Both the position numbers and the translations under genes were made by a program. Positions 34,602-43,530 of a stretch of 64,000 nucleotides of DNA are shown here, piece after piece. The DNA is taken from the NCBI RefSeq assembly GCF_009193355.1, contig NZ_WBVT01000011.1, forward strand, positions 1-64,000, given 5' to 3'. The notes beneath the pieces were generated by a model, which saw nothing but the letters and a program-made list of their open reading frames with translations, ran no database searches and was not told the DNA's origin. This stretch comes from Bifidobacterium leontopitheci (lineage in GTDB: Bacteria; Actinomycetota; Actinomycetes; Actinomycetales; Bifidobacteriaceae). Position 1 is the first letter of the stretch, and every line of letters begins with the position of its first letter.

Positions 34602-36479
34602 TCAGATCACGTGATACTCCTTGAGCAGCGTGGCGATGTCGGTGCCGTCGAGCTTCTTCAGCACCTTGCCCAGCACGGCACGCTCCACGAAGTTGAGCTT
34701 CATGTCCGTGACCGGCTTGCCGTCGCGCAGCTTGACGGTCGCGTTGAGCAGGTTGCGCACGTCGTAGACGCTGCCCCACACCTCGGGCACGCCGCGGTCC
34801 ACGTCGAGCAGCGTGTAGACCGCCTCCATGCCGGTGCGCATGGAATACTCGGTCGTGAAGATCGTGTCGCGCGGGGTTTCGGCGAACTGGCCGAGGAACG
34901 CAAAGTTCACGGCGCCGTCGGGCACCACGTCCGGACGGTCGCCGGCGGCGCGCGGCATGAAGAACGCCGTGATGTACGGCATCATGACCGGTACCGTGTT
35001 GGCGTGGTTCTTGGAGAGCGCCTCGATCTTGTCGGTCGGCACGCCCATGTGGTAGAGCCACTCCTGGCAGATCTCCTCGCCGGTGCATTCGGTCATCGGC
35101 TTCTTCACGTAGTTGCCGGGCTTGTCGGGGAACAGGCCGTACACCCATACGCACAGCTGGTCCTTGGGCTGGTCGCGGAACTGCTGCTGGCGGTTGAGCG
35201 TCCAGCTGAGCAGCCAGTTGGAGTCGGTGACGGTGACGATGCCGCCGGTGACCACGTGGCCGGTGAACGGGTCGCGCTTGCAGATGCGCTGGATGTAGGG
35301 CGGGATCTCCTTGTCCAAGGTGGTTACGGTGGCGCTCATCCACTTGGTGGCCTGCGGGTCGGAGCAGAACGTGTCGGGGTGCCCGAAGCTCGGATCTTGC
35401 TTGGCGATGCGCCGCCACATGTCCCAGCCGCCGCCGGGCTTGATGTCCGGGTTCCACGCGGCCGGCGAATGCTGCGAGCCCATGGTGGAGTTCTCGACGC
35501 AGCCGCCGTTGGTGATGAACACGTAGTCGTTCTCGGTCAGGTCGATCGAGGACTTTTCGCCTTCATGGTCGATGTCGATGCGTACGGCGAGCTTCTTGGT
35601 GGGCGTGGAGTACGGGTTGCGCTTGAACACGCCGGACGTCGCCTGGATCTTGAGGATCGTGTCCTGGCCGACGCCGGTGTGCTCGCGCTTGGGGCCGTCG
35701 CCGCCGCCGACCGCGAATTCGACGTTCTCGACCTTGGTGTTGTAGTGGAATTGGACGCCGTGGCCTTCGAGGTAGGTGACCATCGGCAGGATCATGGATT
35801 CGTACTGGTTGTAGCGGGTGAAGCGCAGCGCGCTGAAGTCGGGCAGGCCGCCGATGTGGTGGATGTAGCGCTTGATGTACAGCTTCATCTCGAGGGCGGA
35901 ATGCCAGTTCTCGAAGGCGAACATGGTGCGCCAGTACATCCAGAAGTTGGAGTTCAGCACCTCGTCGTCGAAGAAGTCGGTGATCGGCTTGTCGTAGAGC
36001 TCCTCGTCGGGGGTGAAGAAGAGCTTCATGATCTCCTGCGAGGCCTTGTCCGACAGGCCGAACTTGCCGTTGGTGCCGGCGTCCTTGCCAAGCTCCTTGG
36101 TGGCGCGGCACAGCGAATAGTTCGGGTCCTCCTTGTTGAGCCAGTAGTATTCGTCGAGCACGGAGACGTCGGGGTTCTCGATGGAGGGGATGGAGCGGAA
36201 CAGGTCCCACATGACTTCGAAGTGGTTGTCCATTTCGCGGCCGCCGCGCATCACGTAGCCGAGGCCGGGGATTTCGGCGCCGTCGCACGCGCCGCCGGGT
36301 ACGGGGTCCTTTTCGAGGATGTGGATGTGCTCGCCGGGCATCTGCGCGTCTCGTACGAGATAGCAGGCCGCGGACAGCGCCGCCAGTCCGGTGCCGATGA
36401 TGTAGGCCGACTTGCCGTCGACTCCTGCAGGCTTCTTCGGGCGGGCGAACGCCTCGTAGTTGCCGTTGGAATAGTACAT
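34602..36479 (-). CDS. ohyA: Oleate hydratase (67-kDa myosin-cross-reactive antigen family)
   Basis: 625 residues, the family's usual length. FAD-dependent addition of water to the cis-9 double bond of unsaturated fatty acids, giving 10-hydroxy acids; in gut bacteria this detoxifies host or dietary fatty acids. N-terminal FAD fold SAYIIGTGLAALSAACYL (about 24-41), the conserved RGGREMDNHFE motif, FENWHSALEMKLYIKRYIHH, and C-terminal TEYSMRTGMEAVYTLL. ATG 36479 follows AAGGAGG by 7 nt; the longer frame upstream is not homologous. Single gene. Confidence 0.95.
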   Translation of the reverse strand: MYYSNGNYEAFARPKKPAGVDGKSAYIIGTGLAALSAACYLVRDAQMPGEHIHILEKDPVPGGACDGAEIPGLGYVMRGGREMDNHFEVMWDLFRSIPSIENPDVSVLDEYYWLNKEDPNYSLCRATKELGKDAGTNGKFGLSDKASQEIMKLFFTPDEELYDKPITDFFDDEVLNSNFWMYWRTMFAFENWHSALEMKLYIKRYIHHIGGLPDFSALRFTRYNQYESMILPMVTYLEGHGVQFHYNTKVENVEFAVGGGDGPKREHTGVGQDTILKIQATSGVFKRNPYSTPTKKLAVRIDIDHEGEKSSIDLTENDYVFITNGGCVENSTMGSQHSPAAWNPDIKPGGGWDMWRRIAKQDPSFGHPDTFCSDPQATKWMSATVTTLDKEIPPYIQRICKRDPFTGHVVTGGIVTVTDSNWLLSWTLNRQQQFRDQPKDQLCVWVYGLFPDKPGNYVKKPMTECTGEEICQEWLYHMGVPTDKIEALSKNHANTVPVMMPYITAFFMPRAAGDRPDVVPDGAVNFAFLGQFAETPRDTIFTTEYSMRTGMEAVYTLLDVDRGVPEVWGSVYDVRNLLNATVKLRDGKPVTDMKLNFVERAVLGKVLKKLDGTDIATLLKEYHVI

Positions 36480-36732
36480 GTGCCGCCTCCTTGTGGGTGT
36501 GCCGACCGTTTTGCGGGCCGGCAGTCGGGTGCGACGCCCCTGGCGTCGTTTAATAGACATGTTGTCGCATTCTTCTCTTCTCCGCTATAGACAGTACTCG
36601 CGGTGTTGGGGAATTACCAGAGTGTCGTCGGAAAGCGGGCCTCGGGACGAACGGCGCTGTCGTTCATCTGCACGCTCCGGTATCCTCGTAAGGCACTGGT
36701 TTTGTATGATTCCCAAGGAAAGAAGTGACATC

Positions 36733-37038
36733 ATGGCGTTGACGAAGAAGCAGGTCAAGCAGCTGCGCGCACTGGCCAACCAGCTCAAGCCGCTGCTGTA
36801 CATCGGCAAGAACGATCTGACGGACGCGGCGGTCAAGCAGGCGTCGGAGACCATGGACAGCCACGAGCTGCTCAAGGTCGCCGTGCAGGATGGTTCAGGC
36901 CTGACCGCCAAGGAGGCGGCGGAGAAGCTCGCCGGCCAGATCGGCGCGCAGGTGGTGCAGTCCATCGGCAACCGTTTCGTGCTCTACCGTCGCAGCAACC
37001 GCAAGGATATCGAGCACATCGAGCTTGTGCGCGAGTAG
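36733..37038 (+). CDS. yhbY: YhbY-family CRM-domain RNA-binding protein
   Basis: 101 residues, a single CRM domain. Typical motifs: LTKKQVKQLRALANQLKPLL, the IGKN loop at about 24-27 (GxxG-like), LLKVAVQDGSGLTAKEAAEK, and QSIGNRFVLYRR. Homologues associate with the pre-50S ribosomal subunit. AAAGAAG precedes ATG 36733. Monocistronic, divergent from the oleate hydratase gene. Confidence 0.93.
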   Translation: MALTKKQVKQLRALANQLKPLLYIGKNDLTDAAVKQASETMDSHELLKVAVQDGSGLTAKEAAEKLAGQIGAQVVQSIGNRFVLYRRSNRKDIEHIELVRE

Positions 37039-37176
37039 CGCACAGCATGCCGGACCGCTACGCTCAGGCGCCGCTCAGGCGGCCCCAACTAGGCGGCTCC
37101 GTCCAAGCGACGATGCGGCACCACCCCGATGGCGCCGCTGCATGCCCGCCTGACTCGCATCGCCCGCCCCTCCCCT

Positions 37177-37238
37177 CGCGTTGCCCTCTCCCTGTCACAG
37201 CGGGTAGGTACCCGCTGTGACAGGGAGAGGGCAACGCG
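37177..37238. repeat. GTCACAGCGGGT palindrome, copy 4: perfect 62-nt palindrome
   Basis: Two perfectly complementary 30-nt arms (37177-37206 and 37209-37238) around a GG centre. The inner 13 bp are the family core; the outer 17 bp are unique to this locus yet still pair perfectly. Lies in the spacer between convergent yhbY and the zinc-ribbon gene, so it may terminate both. Confidence 0.9.
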
Positions 37239-37309
37239 GCAGCATCAGCAGCAAGAGCAATGAGCGAAGCTGCATCGAAGCAATCCATTCGATGCCTGGC
37301 TGGAACCGG

Positions 37310-38173
37310 CTATCGCTGTATGGTGAAGGTGCCGGCGTCCCAGCCGTCGGTGCCGGTGATGGCATAGGAGTTCGTATCACGTTGCGTCCACTTGCCGTTC
37401 CATCTGGATGACAAGCTACGCATGGCCGATGCACTGGCGGTCAACGAGCCGTCAGCGTTGAACGTGACCGTGGCATCGGCAGAGGCGCCGAACGCGGAGC
37501 AGGATATCGACCATGTGCCGACCGGAGACCCTTTATCAAATCCTGCCGGCACGCTCAGCACCGGGTTGAGCGACTGAAGGGTGGATTTCACCGCGCTATC
37601 GCTCATGTCATAGTCAAGGAAGTATAGATAGTACCGTACGTTTTCTACGACATCCGAAGAGATTTGCAGACCGCCAAGCGTGTAGTCATAACCGCCATTG
37701 ACGTTCTTCGACGTCTTGCTGATGGTCGCGGTCACGGTGCCGAGGTATGGAAAAGTCAACGTCATGTTCTTGCCGTGGACGACCAGCGAGGCGTTTTTCC
37801 CATCCGAAGAGAACGCGTACGTGCCGTCGAGCTTGGGTTTGGACAGTGTCAGGAACAGGAACGTGCCGCCGGCGATCAACGCCACGACCAACACCGAGAT
37901 GAGCGTGATAATGAGCGGCTTCTTCGATTTGACGGCAGCAGCTCCCGGAGCGCCGGGAACAGGCAACGGCGCCGGCACCGCATACGCGGGCCCCGGCTGC
38001 GGAGCCGACGAAACGCCGGACGGCAACGGCGCCGCAGGCACGGCGGAGACCGGTTTGGGGGCAGCAGCAGGAATCGGGACGTTGACCGCCGCGGCACCGT
38101 TGAGCGGCGAACCGCACCCTTTGCAGAACCTGCTGCCATCGGCATTCGCCGTACCACATCGCGAGCAATACAT
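37310..38173 (-). CDS. Zinc-ribbon membrane protein
   Basis: 287 residues. N-terminal zinc ribbon (CSRCGTAN...CKGCGSPL, about 3-22), Ala/Pro-rich linker, transmembrane helix at about 85-108, and an exported ~175-residue domain with DGTYAFSSDGKNASLVVHG and GTWSISCSAFGASADATVTF, which looks like two beta-rich lipocalin-like or META-like repeats. Function unknown. The architecture parallels the PASTA-like protein at 15170-17014. The start codon at 38173 gives the zinc ribbon at the very N-terminus. Confidence 0.8.
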   Translation of the reverse strand: MYCSRCGTANADGSRFCKGCGSPLNGAAAVNVPIPAAAPKPVSAVPAAPLPSGVSSAPQPGPAYAVPAPLPVPGAPGAAAVKSKKPLIITLISVLVVALIAGGTFLFLTLSKPKLDGTYAFSSDGKNASLVVHGKNMTLTFPYLGTVTATISKTSKNVNGGYDYTLGGLQISSDVVENVRYYLYFLDYDMSDSAVKSTLQSLNPVLSVPAGFDKGSPVGTWSISCSAFGASADATVTFNADGSLTASASAMRSLSSRWNGKWTQRDTNSYAITGTDGWDAGTFTIQR

Positions 38174-38617
38174 CAGTACCGACCTTTCCCGAGATCATTC
38201 TCGGCGAAGCTGCATATGCAAGCCGAGCTTCACAACCCAGCCTGTTTTCTTACACATTGTTGATTCTATACAACGTCAGCTACAAATATGACTGTTTTTC
38301 ACGCTTGTAGAGAAGCACTGGCAACGCTGCGCACAACCGCCGATCATATCTGTGTCACGCTGCCCGCCCTTGCAGCGTGACACAGATGCGAAACCCTTGG
38401 AAACACTGGGGTTTGAGCGGTCCGTCACGCTGCAAGGGCGAGCAGAGTGACGCAGTGCGGCTGACCGACACAACGCCGGCGCAGTGCGACCATGCGTCGG
38501 CACCACGCAACATTCACGCAGGGGCCGCGACGCTCACGCAGGGGCCGAGACACGCTCACGCAGGTACCACGACGCTCATGGCGGCGGCGCAGCACCCACG
38601 CGCCGGTACCGTAACGC
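38174..38617. other. 444-bp spacer with hairpins and degenerate tandem repeats
   Basis: No gene seen. From left to right it holds the upstream region of the zinc-ribbon gene (a CCGAGATCATTCTCGG hairpin at 38188), a strong hairpin (38348-38387), an imperfect relative of it near 38422-38455, and a degenerate ~20-nt tandem repeat that runs into the dnaE 3' end. Confidence 0.65.
38348..38387. terminator. Strong hairpin downstream of dnaE
   Basis: 16-bp perfect stem ATCTGTGTCACGCTGC with an 8-nt loop, about 230 bp past the dnaE stop. No T-tract. It is likely a terminator or mRNA-end hairpin but could also be an operator. Confidence 0.5.
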
Positions 38618-38630
38618 TCACGCGCCTGGC
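38511..38630. repeat. Degenerate ~20-nt tandem repeat at the dnaE 3' end
   Basis: About six units built around ACGCTCACGCAGGGGCC, increasingly degenerate to the right. The last unit overlaps the final codons of dnaE. Confidence 0.6.
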
Positions 38631-41600
38631 AGGCAGCTGGGCCCGAAGAGGATCTTGATTTCGGCAAAGAGGCTGGTGTCGCGTTTGACGCGGAACCGGT
38701 CGCCGAACGTCAGTACCTGCGTGTTGCCCTTGTCGTCCACGATGGCGAGCTTCACCTCGCAGTATCCGGGGTGCCGTTGGATGACCTGCGCGAGCTGCTG
38801 CACGTTGCTCTGCCCTAGCGCGTCCTTCGGCAGCATGACGACGAGCGGCCGCTCGTCCGCGGCTTCCAATGTGGGCACCTGCATTTCGGTGGCGCGCAGG
38901 CTGACGGTCTCGTCGCGCACTTCGACCTGGCCGCGGATCTGCACCACGGAGTCGACGGCGAGTTCGGCGGCGGCAGCCTCGTACACCTTGCCGAAGAACA
39001 TGCATTGGATGGAGCTTTCCATGTCCTCGATGGTGACGATGGCCCACGGGTTGCCCTTCTTCGACACGCGACGGTCCACGCCGGTGATCATGCCGGCGAG
39101 CGTGACCTGCTGGCCGTCGGGCATGGTGGCGGCGCGGTCGATGAGGTGCGCGATGGACATCTCGCGCAAGCCGGCGAGCACGGCCTGCATGCCGCTGAGC
39201 GGATGGTCGGACACGTACAGGCCGAGCATCTCGCGTTCGAAGCCGAGTTTGGTCTTCTTGTCCCATTCCTCGATGTCGGGCACGGAGACGGAGGCGTCGC
39301 CCATGGCTTCCGCTCCCCCGTCCTCATCATCGGCGAACAGGTCGAACTGGCCTTCGGCCTGCTTGCGTTTGAGTGCCACCACGGAGTCGATGGCCGCCTG
39401 ATGCACGGTGAACAGGGCGCGACGGTTCGGGTCGATGGAATCGAACGCGCCGGCCTTGATGAGCGATTCCACGAGGCGCCGGTTGAGTGCGCTCAGGGGC
39501 ACGCGGCGGATGAAGTCCATGAAGTTGACGTACTTGCCGTGCGAGCCGTTGCGTTCGGCGATGATGTCCTTCACCGCGTTCTCGCCGACGTTGCGGATGG
39601 CGCCGAGGCCGAAGCGGACGACGTCGCCGACTGCCGAATACTCGTACACGGATTCGTTGACGTCCGGCGAAAGCACCTGGATGCCCATGCGGCGGGCCTC
39701 GCCAAGGTACAGTGCGGTCTTGTCCTTGTTGGTGGCCGCGCCCTGCAGCAGGGCGGCCATGAATTCGACCGGGTAGTGGGTCTTGAGGTAGGCGGTCCAG
39801 TAGGAGATCAGACCGTAGGCGGCGGAGTGCGCCTTGTTGAACGCGTAGCCGGAGAACGGGACCAGGATCTCCCAGATCGCCTCGGCCGCCTCCTCGGAGT
39901 AGCCGTGCTCCTTCATGCCGGCGAAGAACGGCACCTTCTCCTTGGCCAGCACCTCGGGCTTCTTCTTGCCCATAGCTCGTCGCAGCACGTCTGCCTTGCC
40001 CAGCGAGTAGCCGGCGAGGATTCGCGCTGCGGACTGCACCTGCTCCTGGTAGATGATCAGGCCGTACGTTTCGTCAAGCACCTGCTTCAGCGGCTCGTCG
40101 AGCTCCGGATGGATCGGCGTGATCTTCTGCAGCCCGTTCTTGCGTTTCGCATAGTTGGTGTGCGAGTCCATCGACATGGGGCCCGGTCGGTACAGGGCGA
40201 TCAGTGCGGAGATGTCGTTGAAGTTGTCGGGCTTCAGGGTCTTCAGCAGCGAGCGCATGCCGTCGGAATCGAGCTGGAACACGCCGAGCGTGTCGCCGCG
40301 TGACAGCAGCTCGTAGGTCGCCTTGTCGTCGAGCGGGATCTTCGTGTACTCGATCGGCTCCTTGCCGTTGTTCCTGATGTTGTTGAGCGTGTCACGGATG
40401 ACCGTCAAGTTGGAGAGGCCGAGGAAGTCCATCTTGACCAGGCCGAGCGTTTCGCACGTATGGTATTCGAACGTGGTGGTGACGGTGCCGTCGGTGCGTT
40501 CCAGCAACGGGGACGTGTCGGTGATCGGCTCGCTACCCATGATGGTGGCGCAGGCGTGCACACCGGTCTGGCGGATCAGGCCCTCGATGCCCTTCGCCTC
40601 TTCGGTGATGCGGCGCACGTCCGGGTCGGATTCGTACAGTTCGCGGTATTCGCGGGCTTCGGCGTACCGTTTGGCGGTCGGGTCGAAGATGTCGTGGACG
40701 CTGATGTCCTTGCCGCCCGTGGCCGCAGGCGGCAAGGCCTTGGTGATCCGCTCGCCCATGGAGAACTCGTAGCCCATGATGCGCGCCGAGTCCTTGAGCG
40801 CCTGCTTGGTTTTGATGGTGCCGTAGATCACGCACTGGGCGACCTTGTCATGACCGTACTTGTCGGCCACGTATTCGAGCACCTTCATGCGGCCTTCGGG
40901 GTCGAAGTCCACGTCGATATCAGGCAGGGAGACTCGTTCCGGGTTGAGGAACCTCTCGAAGATCAGACCGTGCTTGAGCGGGTCGAGTTCGGTGATGCCC
41001 ATCGCGTAGGCGACCATCGCACCTGCGGCGGAGCCTCGGCCGGGGCCGACCATCACACCATGGGACTTTGCCCAGTTGATGTAGTCGGCGACGACGAGGA
41101 AGTAGCCGCAGAACTGCATCTGGCAGATCACGCCGCACTCGTAGTCGGCCTGTTTGAGGACCTCCATCGGCGGATTGCCGTCGTAACGCTGCTCCAGGCC
41201 CTCTTCGACCTTCTTGAGGAACAGGGAGGTCTCGTCCCAGCCTTCGGGGCAGTCGAACTGCGGCATGAACGCGCCGTCCTCGTGGTCGTCGAAGATCACG
41301 TTGCAGCGTTCCGCGATTTCAAGCGTGTTGTCGCACGCCTCGGGCAGGTCGCGGAACAGTTCGCGCATCTCCTCGGCGGATTTGATGTAGTAGCCGGAGC
41401 CTTCGAACTTGAATCGGTCCGGGTTGTCGAGCGTGTCGCCGGAGTTGATGCATAGCATCGCGTCCTGCGCGTCCTTGTCCGCCTCCATGACGTAGTGGGA
41501 GTCGTTGGTGGCGAGCAGGGGCGCGTTGAGCTTCTTCGCGATGGTCAGCAGGTCGTCCGTGACCTTCTTCTCGATCTCGAGTCCGTGGTCCATGAGTTCG

Positions 41601-42172
41601 ATGAAGAAGTTGTCGCGGCCGAAGATGTCCTGGAATTCACCTGCCGCACGCAGCGCCTCGTCGAACTGGCCGAGGCGCAGTCGTGTCTGGATGATGCCCG
41701 AGGGACAGCCGGACGAGGCGATCACGCCTTTCGAGTAGGTGGCGAGCACCTCCTTGTCCATACGCGGATAGCGCATGACGCGGCCTTCGAGGTTGGCGAC
41801 CGACGACGCCTTGATAAGATTGACGAGGCCTTCGTCGTTCTCCGCCCACATGGTCAGGTGGGTGATCAGGCCGCCGCCGGAGACGTCGTCGCGCTTCTGC
41901 GCTTCGGTGCCCCAGTGCACGCGGGACTTGTCCTGTCGCGCGGTCTCGGGCGTCACGTACGCCTCGATGCCGATGATCGGCTTGACTCCCGCATCCACCG
42001 CGTTGCGCCACAGCTCGTAGGCGCCGTGCATGTTGCCGTGGTCGGTGATGCCGACCGCCGGCATGCCCAGCTCCTTGACGCGTTTCACCAGGTTGGGGAT
42101 CTTCGACGCCCCGTCCAGCAGCGAATAATGCGTGTGGTTGTGCAGTTGTACGAAGTTTCCCGTTCCAGTCAT
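38618..42172 (-). CDS. dnaE: DNA polymerase III alpha subunit
   Basis: 1184 residues, full length. The replicative polymerase. N-terminal PHP domain (about 1-270) with LHNHTHYSLLDGASKIP and TDHGNMHGAYE; palm and fingers with the catalytic carboxylates in LPDIDVDFDPEGR (about 415-425); GRGSAAGAMVAYAMGIT; TGVHACATIMGS; C-terminal OB fold near 990-1080 (TLAGMITGVDRRVSKKGNPW). ATG 42172 is chosen with GGTGGAG just upstream; GTG 42181 is the longer alternative. The DnaA-like gene lies 48 bp upstream on the same strand. Confidence 0.97.
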   Translation of the reverse strand: MTGTGNFVQLHNHTHYSLLDGASKIPNLVKRVKELGMPAVGITDHGNMHGAYELWRNAVDAGVKPIIGIEAYVTPETARQDKSRVHWGTEAQKRDDVSGGGLITHLTMWAENDEGLVNLIKASSVANLEGRVMRYPRMDKEVLATYSKGVIASSGCPSGIIQTRLRLGQFDEALRAAGEFQDIFGRDNFFIELMDHGLEIEKKVTDDLLTIAKKLNAPLLATNDSHYVMEADKDAQDAMLCINSGDTLDNPDRFKFEGSGYYIKSAEEMRELFRDLPEACDNTLEIAERCNVIFDDHEDGAFMPQFDCPEGWDETSLFLKKVEEGLEQRYDGNPPMEVLKQADYECGVICQMQFCGYFLVVADYINWAKSHGVMVGPGRGSAAGAMVAYAMGITELDPLKHGLIFERFLNPERVSLPDIDVDFDPEGRMKVLEYVADKYGHDKVAQCVIYGTIKTKQALKDSARIMGYEFSMGERITKALPPAATGGKDISVHDIFDPTAKRYAEAREYRELYESDPDVRRITEEAKGIEGLIRQTGVHACATIMGSEPITDTSPLLERTDGTVTTTFEYHTCETLGLVKMDFLGLSNLTVIRDTLNNIRNNGKEPIEYTKIPLDDKATYELLSRGDTLGVFQLDSDGMRSLLKTLKPDNFNDISALIALYRPGPMSMDSHTNYAKRKNGLQKITPIHPELDEPLKQVLDETYGLIIYQEQVQSAARILAGYSLGKADVLRRAMGKKKPEVLAKEKVPFFAGMKEHGYSEEAAEAIWEILVPFSGYAFNKAHSAAYGLISYWTAYLKTHYPVEFMAALLQGAATNKDKTALYLGEARRMGIQVLSPDVNESVYEYSAVGDVVRFGLGAIRNVGENAVKDIIAERNGSHGKYVNFMDFIRRVPLSALNRRLVESLIKAGAFDSIDPNRRALFTVHQAAIDSVVALKRKQAEGQFDLFADDEDGGAEAMGDASVSVPDIEEWDKKTKLGFEREMLGLYVSDHPLSGMQAVLAGLREMSIAHLIDRAATMPDGQQVTLAGMITGVDRRVSKKGNPWAIVTIEDMESSIQCMFFGKVYEAAAAELAVDSVVQIRGQVEVRDETVSLRATEMQVPTLEAADERPLVVMLPKDALGQSNVQQLAQVIQRHPGYCEVKLAIVDDKGNTQVLTFGDRFRVKRDTSLFAEIKILFGPSCLPGA

Positions 42173-42220
42173 GCTCTCCACCCTACCTTATGTCCTGTTC
42201 ACCGTTCCGATTGCGCGGTG

Positions 42221-43171
42221 TCATGCGGCTCCTCCCATCTGCATCATGGCGAAGCGCGGTTGCGTCATGAATGATTCGGCGGCCCGTTCGTCGATCGTCC
42301 CGCCGTTGATCCTGGCGTATTCGATGATGCAGGCGAGCCCGGTCTTCATCTCGCGCACGCTGCGATGGCAGTGGCGGGCGATGACGTCGAGCACGTCGTC
42401 CGTCAGCCGGTACCCGGCGTTGTGCGCCATCATCCGCGCAATCGCCAGACGGGAGCCGTAGTCGGGCATCCCCACGACGACGGTCAGGCCTGCGTCGAGT
42501 CGCGAGCGGAGCCGCGGGTCAAGACCGGTCAGACGCCCCGGCATGGTGTCGGACGAGATGATGACCGGGCTTGAACACATCAGGCCCATCAGCATATGCT
42601 GCGCCTCCTCATGGCCGCACATGTCCTGCAAGCCGTCGACGAGCAGCAGGTCGCAGCTATCGTACTGCTGGAGCGCCGCGGTTTCGCCACGGTCCGCGAC
42701 TTCGGCGGCGAGCCTGCGCCCGGTGACGTATCGCACGCGGGTATCCGGATTGCGGGAGAGCATCTGGTTGCCCGCCGCCTGCAGCAGATGCGTCTTGCCA
42801 AGACCCGATGACCCATAGACGCACAGCGGACTGAACATCCCGCACGGCCCCTCCGCAAGCGCCAGGGCCGCGGTCCGCGCGAACCGGTTGGCGGTGCACG
42901 GCACGAACGTGTCGAATGTCATCGTCGAATCAAGCCCCGCGCAAGCCGCTTTGGAACCGGCTGCCGGCGTACATGCCTCGCCGCGTGCAGCAGATCCGGT
43001 TTCGCTGATGCCGCTGGCTCCGGCAGGTCCCGACGTTTCAGCGGCAGCGTATCCCCTGTTTCCGTCGTCCACGGCGTCCCTTCGCGAGCCGTCAAGGAAC
43101 CGCGAGTATGCCGCCTTCCATTCGTCCAAGCTCCATGAGTCCCCGCCCGGTACGGTTCTTCCACCAGTCAT
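42221..43171 (-). CDS. DnaA-like AAA+ ATPase lacking the DNA-binding domain
   Basis: 316 residues. The first ~85 are low-complexity. The rest matches DnaA domain III: TFDTFVPCTANRFARTAALA, Walker A YGSSGLGKTHLL (about 119-130), Walker B LLLVDGLQDM (about 175-184), sensor I VIISSDTMP, the LRSRLDAGL arginine-finger region (about 221-229), and sensor II SVREMKTGL (about 271-279). The DnaA domain IV helix-turn-helix is absent. Walker B has DG instead of the usual DD, so ATP hydrolysis may be altered. Next to dnaE, it could act like Hda in regulating initiation, but no clamp-binding QL[SP]LPL-type motif was seen. GGAGGG lies 4 nt before ATG 43171. Confidence 0.85.
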   Translation of the reverse strand: MTGGRTVPGGDSWSLDEWKAAYSRFLDGSRRDAVDDGNRGYAAAETSGPAGASGISETGSAARGEACTPAAGSKAACAGLDSTMTFDTFVPCTANRFARTAALALAEGPCGMFSPLCVYGSSGLGKTHLLQAAGNQMLSRNPDTRVRYVTGRRLAAEVADRGETAALQQYDSCDLLLVDGLQDMCGHEEAQHMLMGLMCSSPVIISSDTMPGRLTGLDPRLRSRLDAGLTVVVGMPDYGSRLAIARMMAHNAGYRLTDDVLDVIARHCHRSVREMKTGLACIIEYARINGGTIDERAAESFMTQPRFAMMQMGGAA

Positions 43172-43239
43172 AGCGCCCTCCGATGTCGTTGCAGCGACCC
43201 GATGCCGCCGCCTGTATCACCAGTGTCAGGGCGTATGAA

Positions 43240-43265
43240 AAAACCGGTAGATATCTACCGGTTTT
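43240..43265. terminator. 26-nt perfect palindrome upstream of the DnaA-like gene
   Basis: 13-nt arms AAAACCGGTAGAT centred on GATATC, flanked by A and T runs, giving a hairpin followed by TTTTTT on the minus strand. It lies 68 bp before ATG 43171. It could be an intrinsic terminator for upstream transcription, an attenuator for the DnaA-like gene, or an operator. Confidence 0.65.
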
Positions 43266-43312
43266 GTTCGGGCACGGCGTGTCGCAGCCCAGGCGTCAAT
43301 TGATCGTGGCGG

Positions 43313-43365
43313 GTGACGCTCCCCCAGTCAGCCTACGGCTGACAGCCCCCTCCACCGAGGGGGCC
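43313..43365. repeat. REP-like element
   Basis: GTGACGCTCCCCCAGTCAGC, hairpin CAGCCTACGGCTG, then GCCCCCTCCACCGAGGGGGC. A second, decayed copy seems to follow at about 43380-43420. Confidence 0.85.
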
Positions 43366-43467
43366 GAGGGGCGGGACAGCCAGTCATGACTGACAGCGAT
43401 CTGAACCGAAGGGGCCGAGGGCACAGTCAGCGTGGCTGACGGGCTACGCCAACGGGAGCATAACTAT

Positions 43468-43512
43468 CGCCCCCGCCGGCGGGGCTGTCGGTGAGGCTGA
43501 CTGGGGGTGGTC
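43468..43512. repeat. REP-like element, inverted
   Basis: Reverse copy of the GACCACCCCCAGTC form, 18 bp left of a plus-oriented copy. Together they form a BIME-like pair. Confidence 0.8.
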
Positions 43513-43530
43513 AACAACCGAAAGCGGGTG

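Noticed and set aside
34422-36590. 722-codon open frame on the plus strand opposite oleate hydratase
   Set aside because: It is the mirror of a high-GC gene with strong codon bias; composition is Val/Asp/Arg/His-rich with no domain, and the minus-strand protein is a clear family member.
38511-38630. CRISPR-like or minisatellite array with function
   Set aside because: Units are degenerate and contiguous without spacers; recorded only as a tandem repeat.
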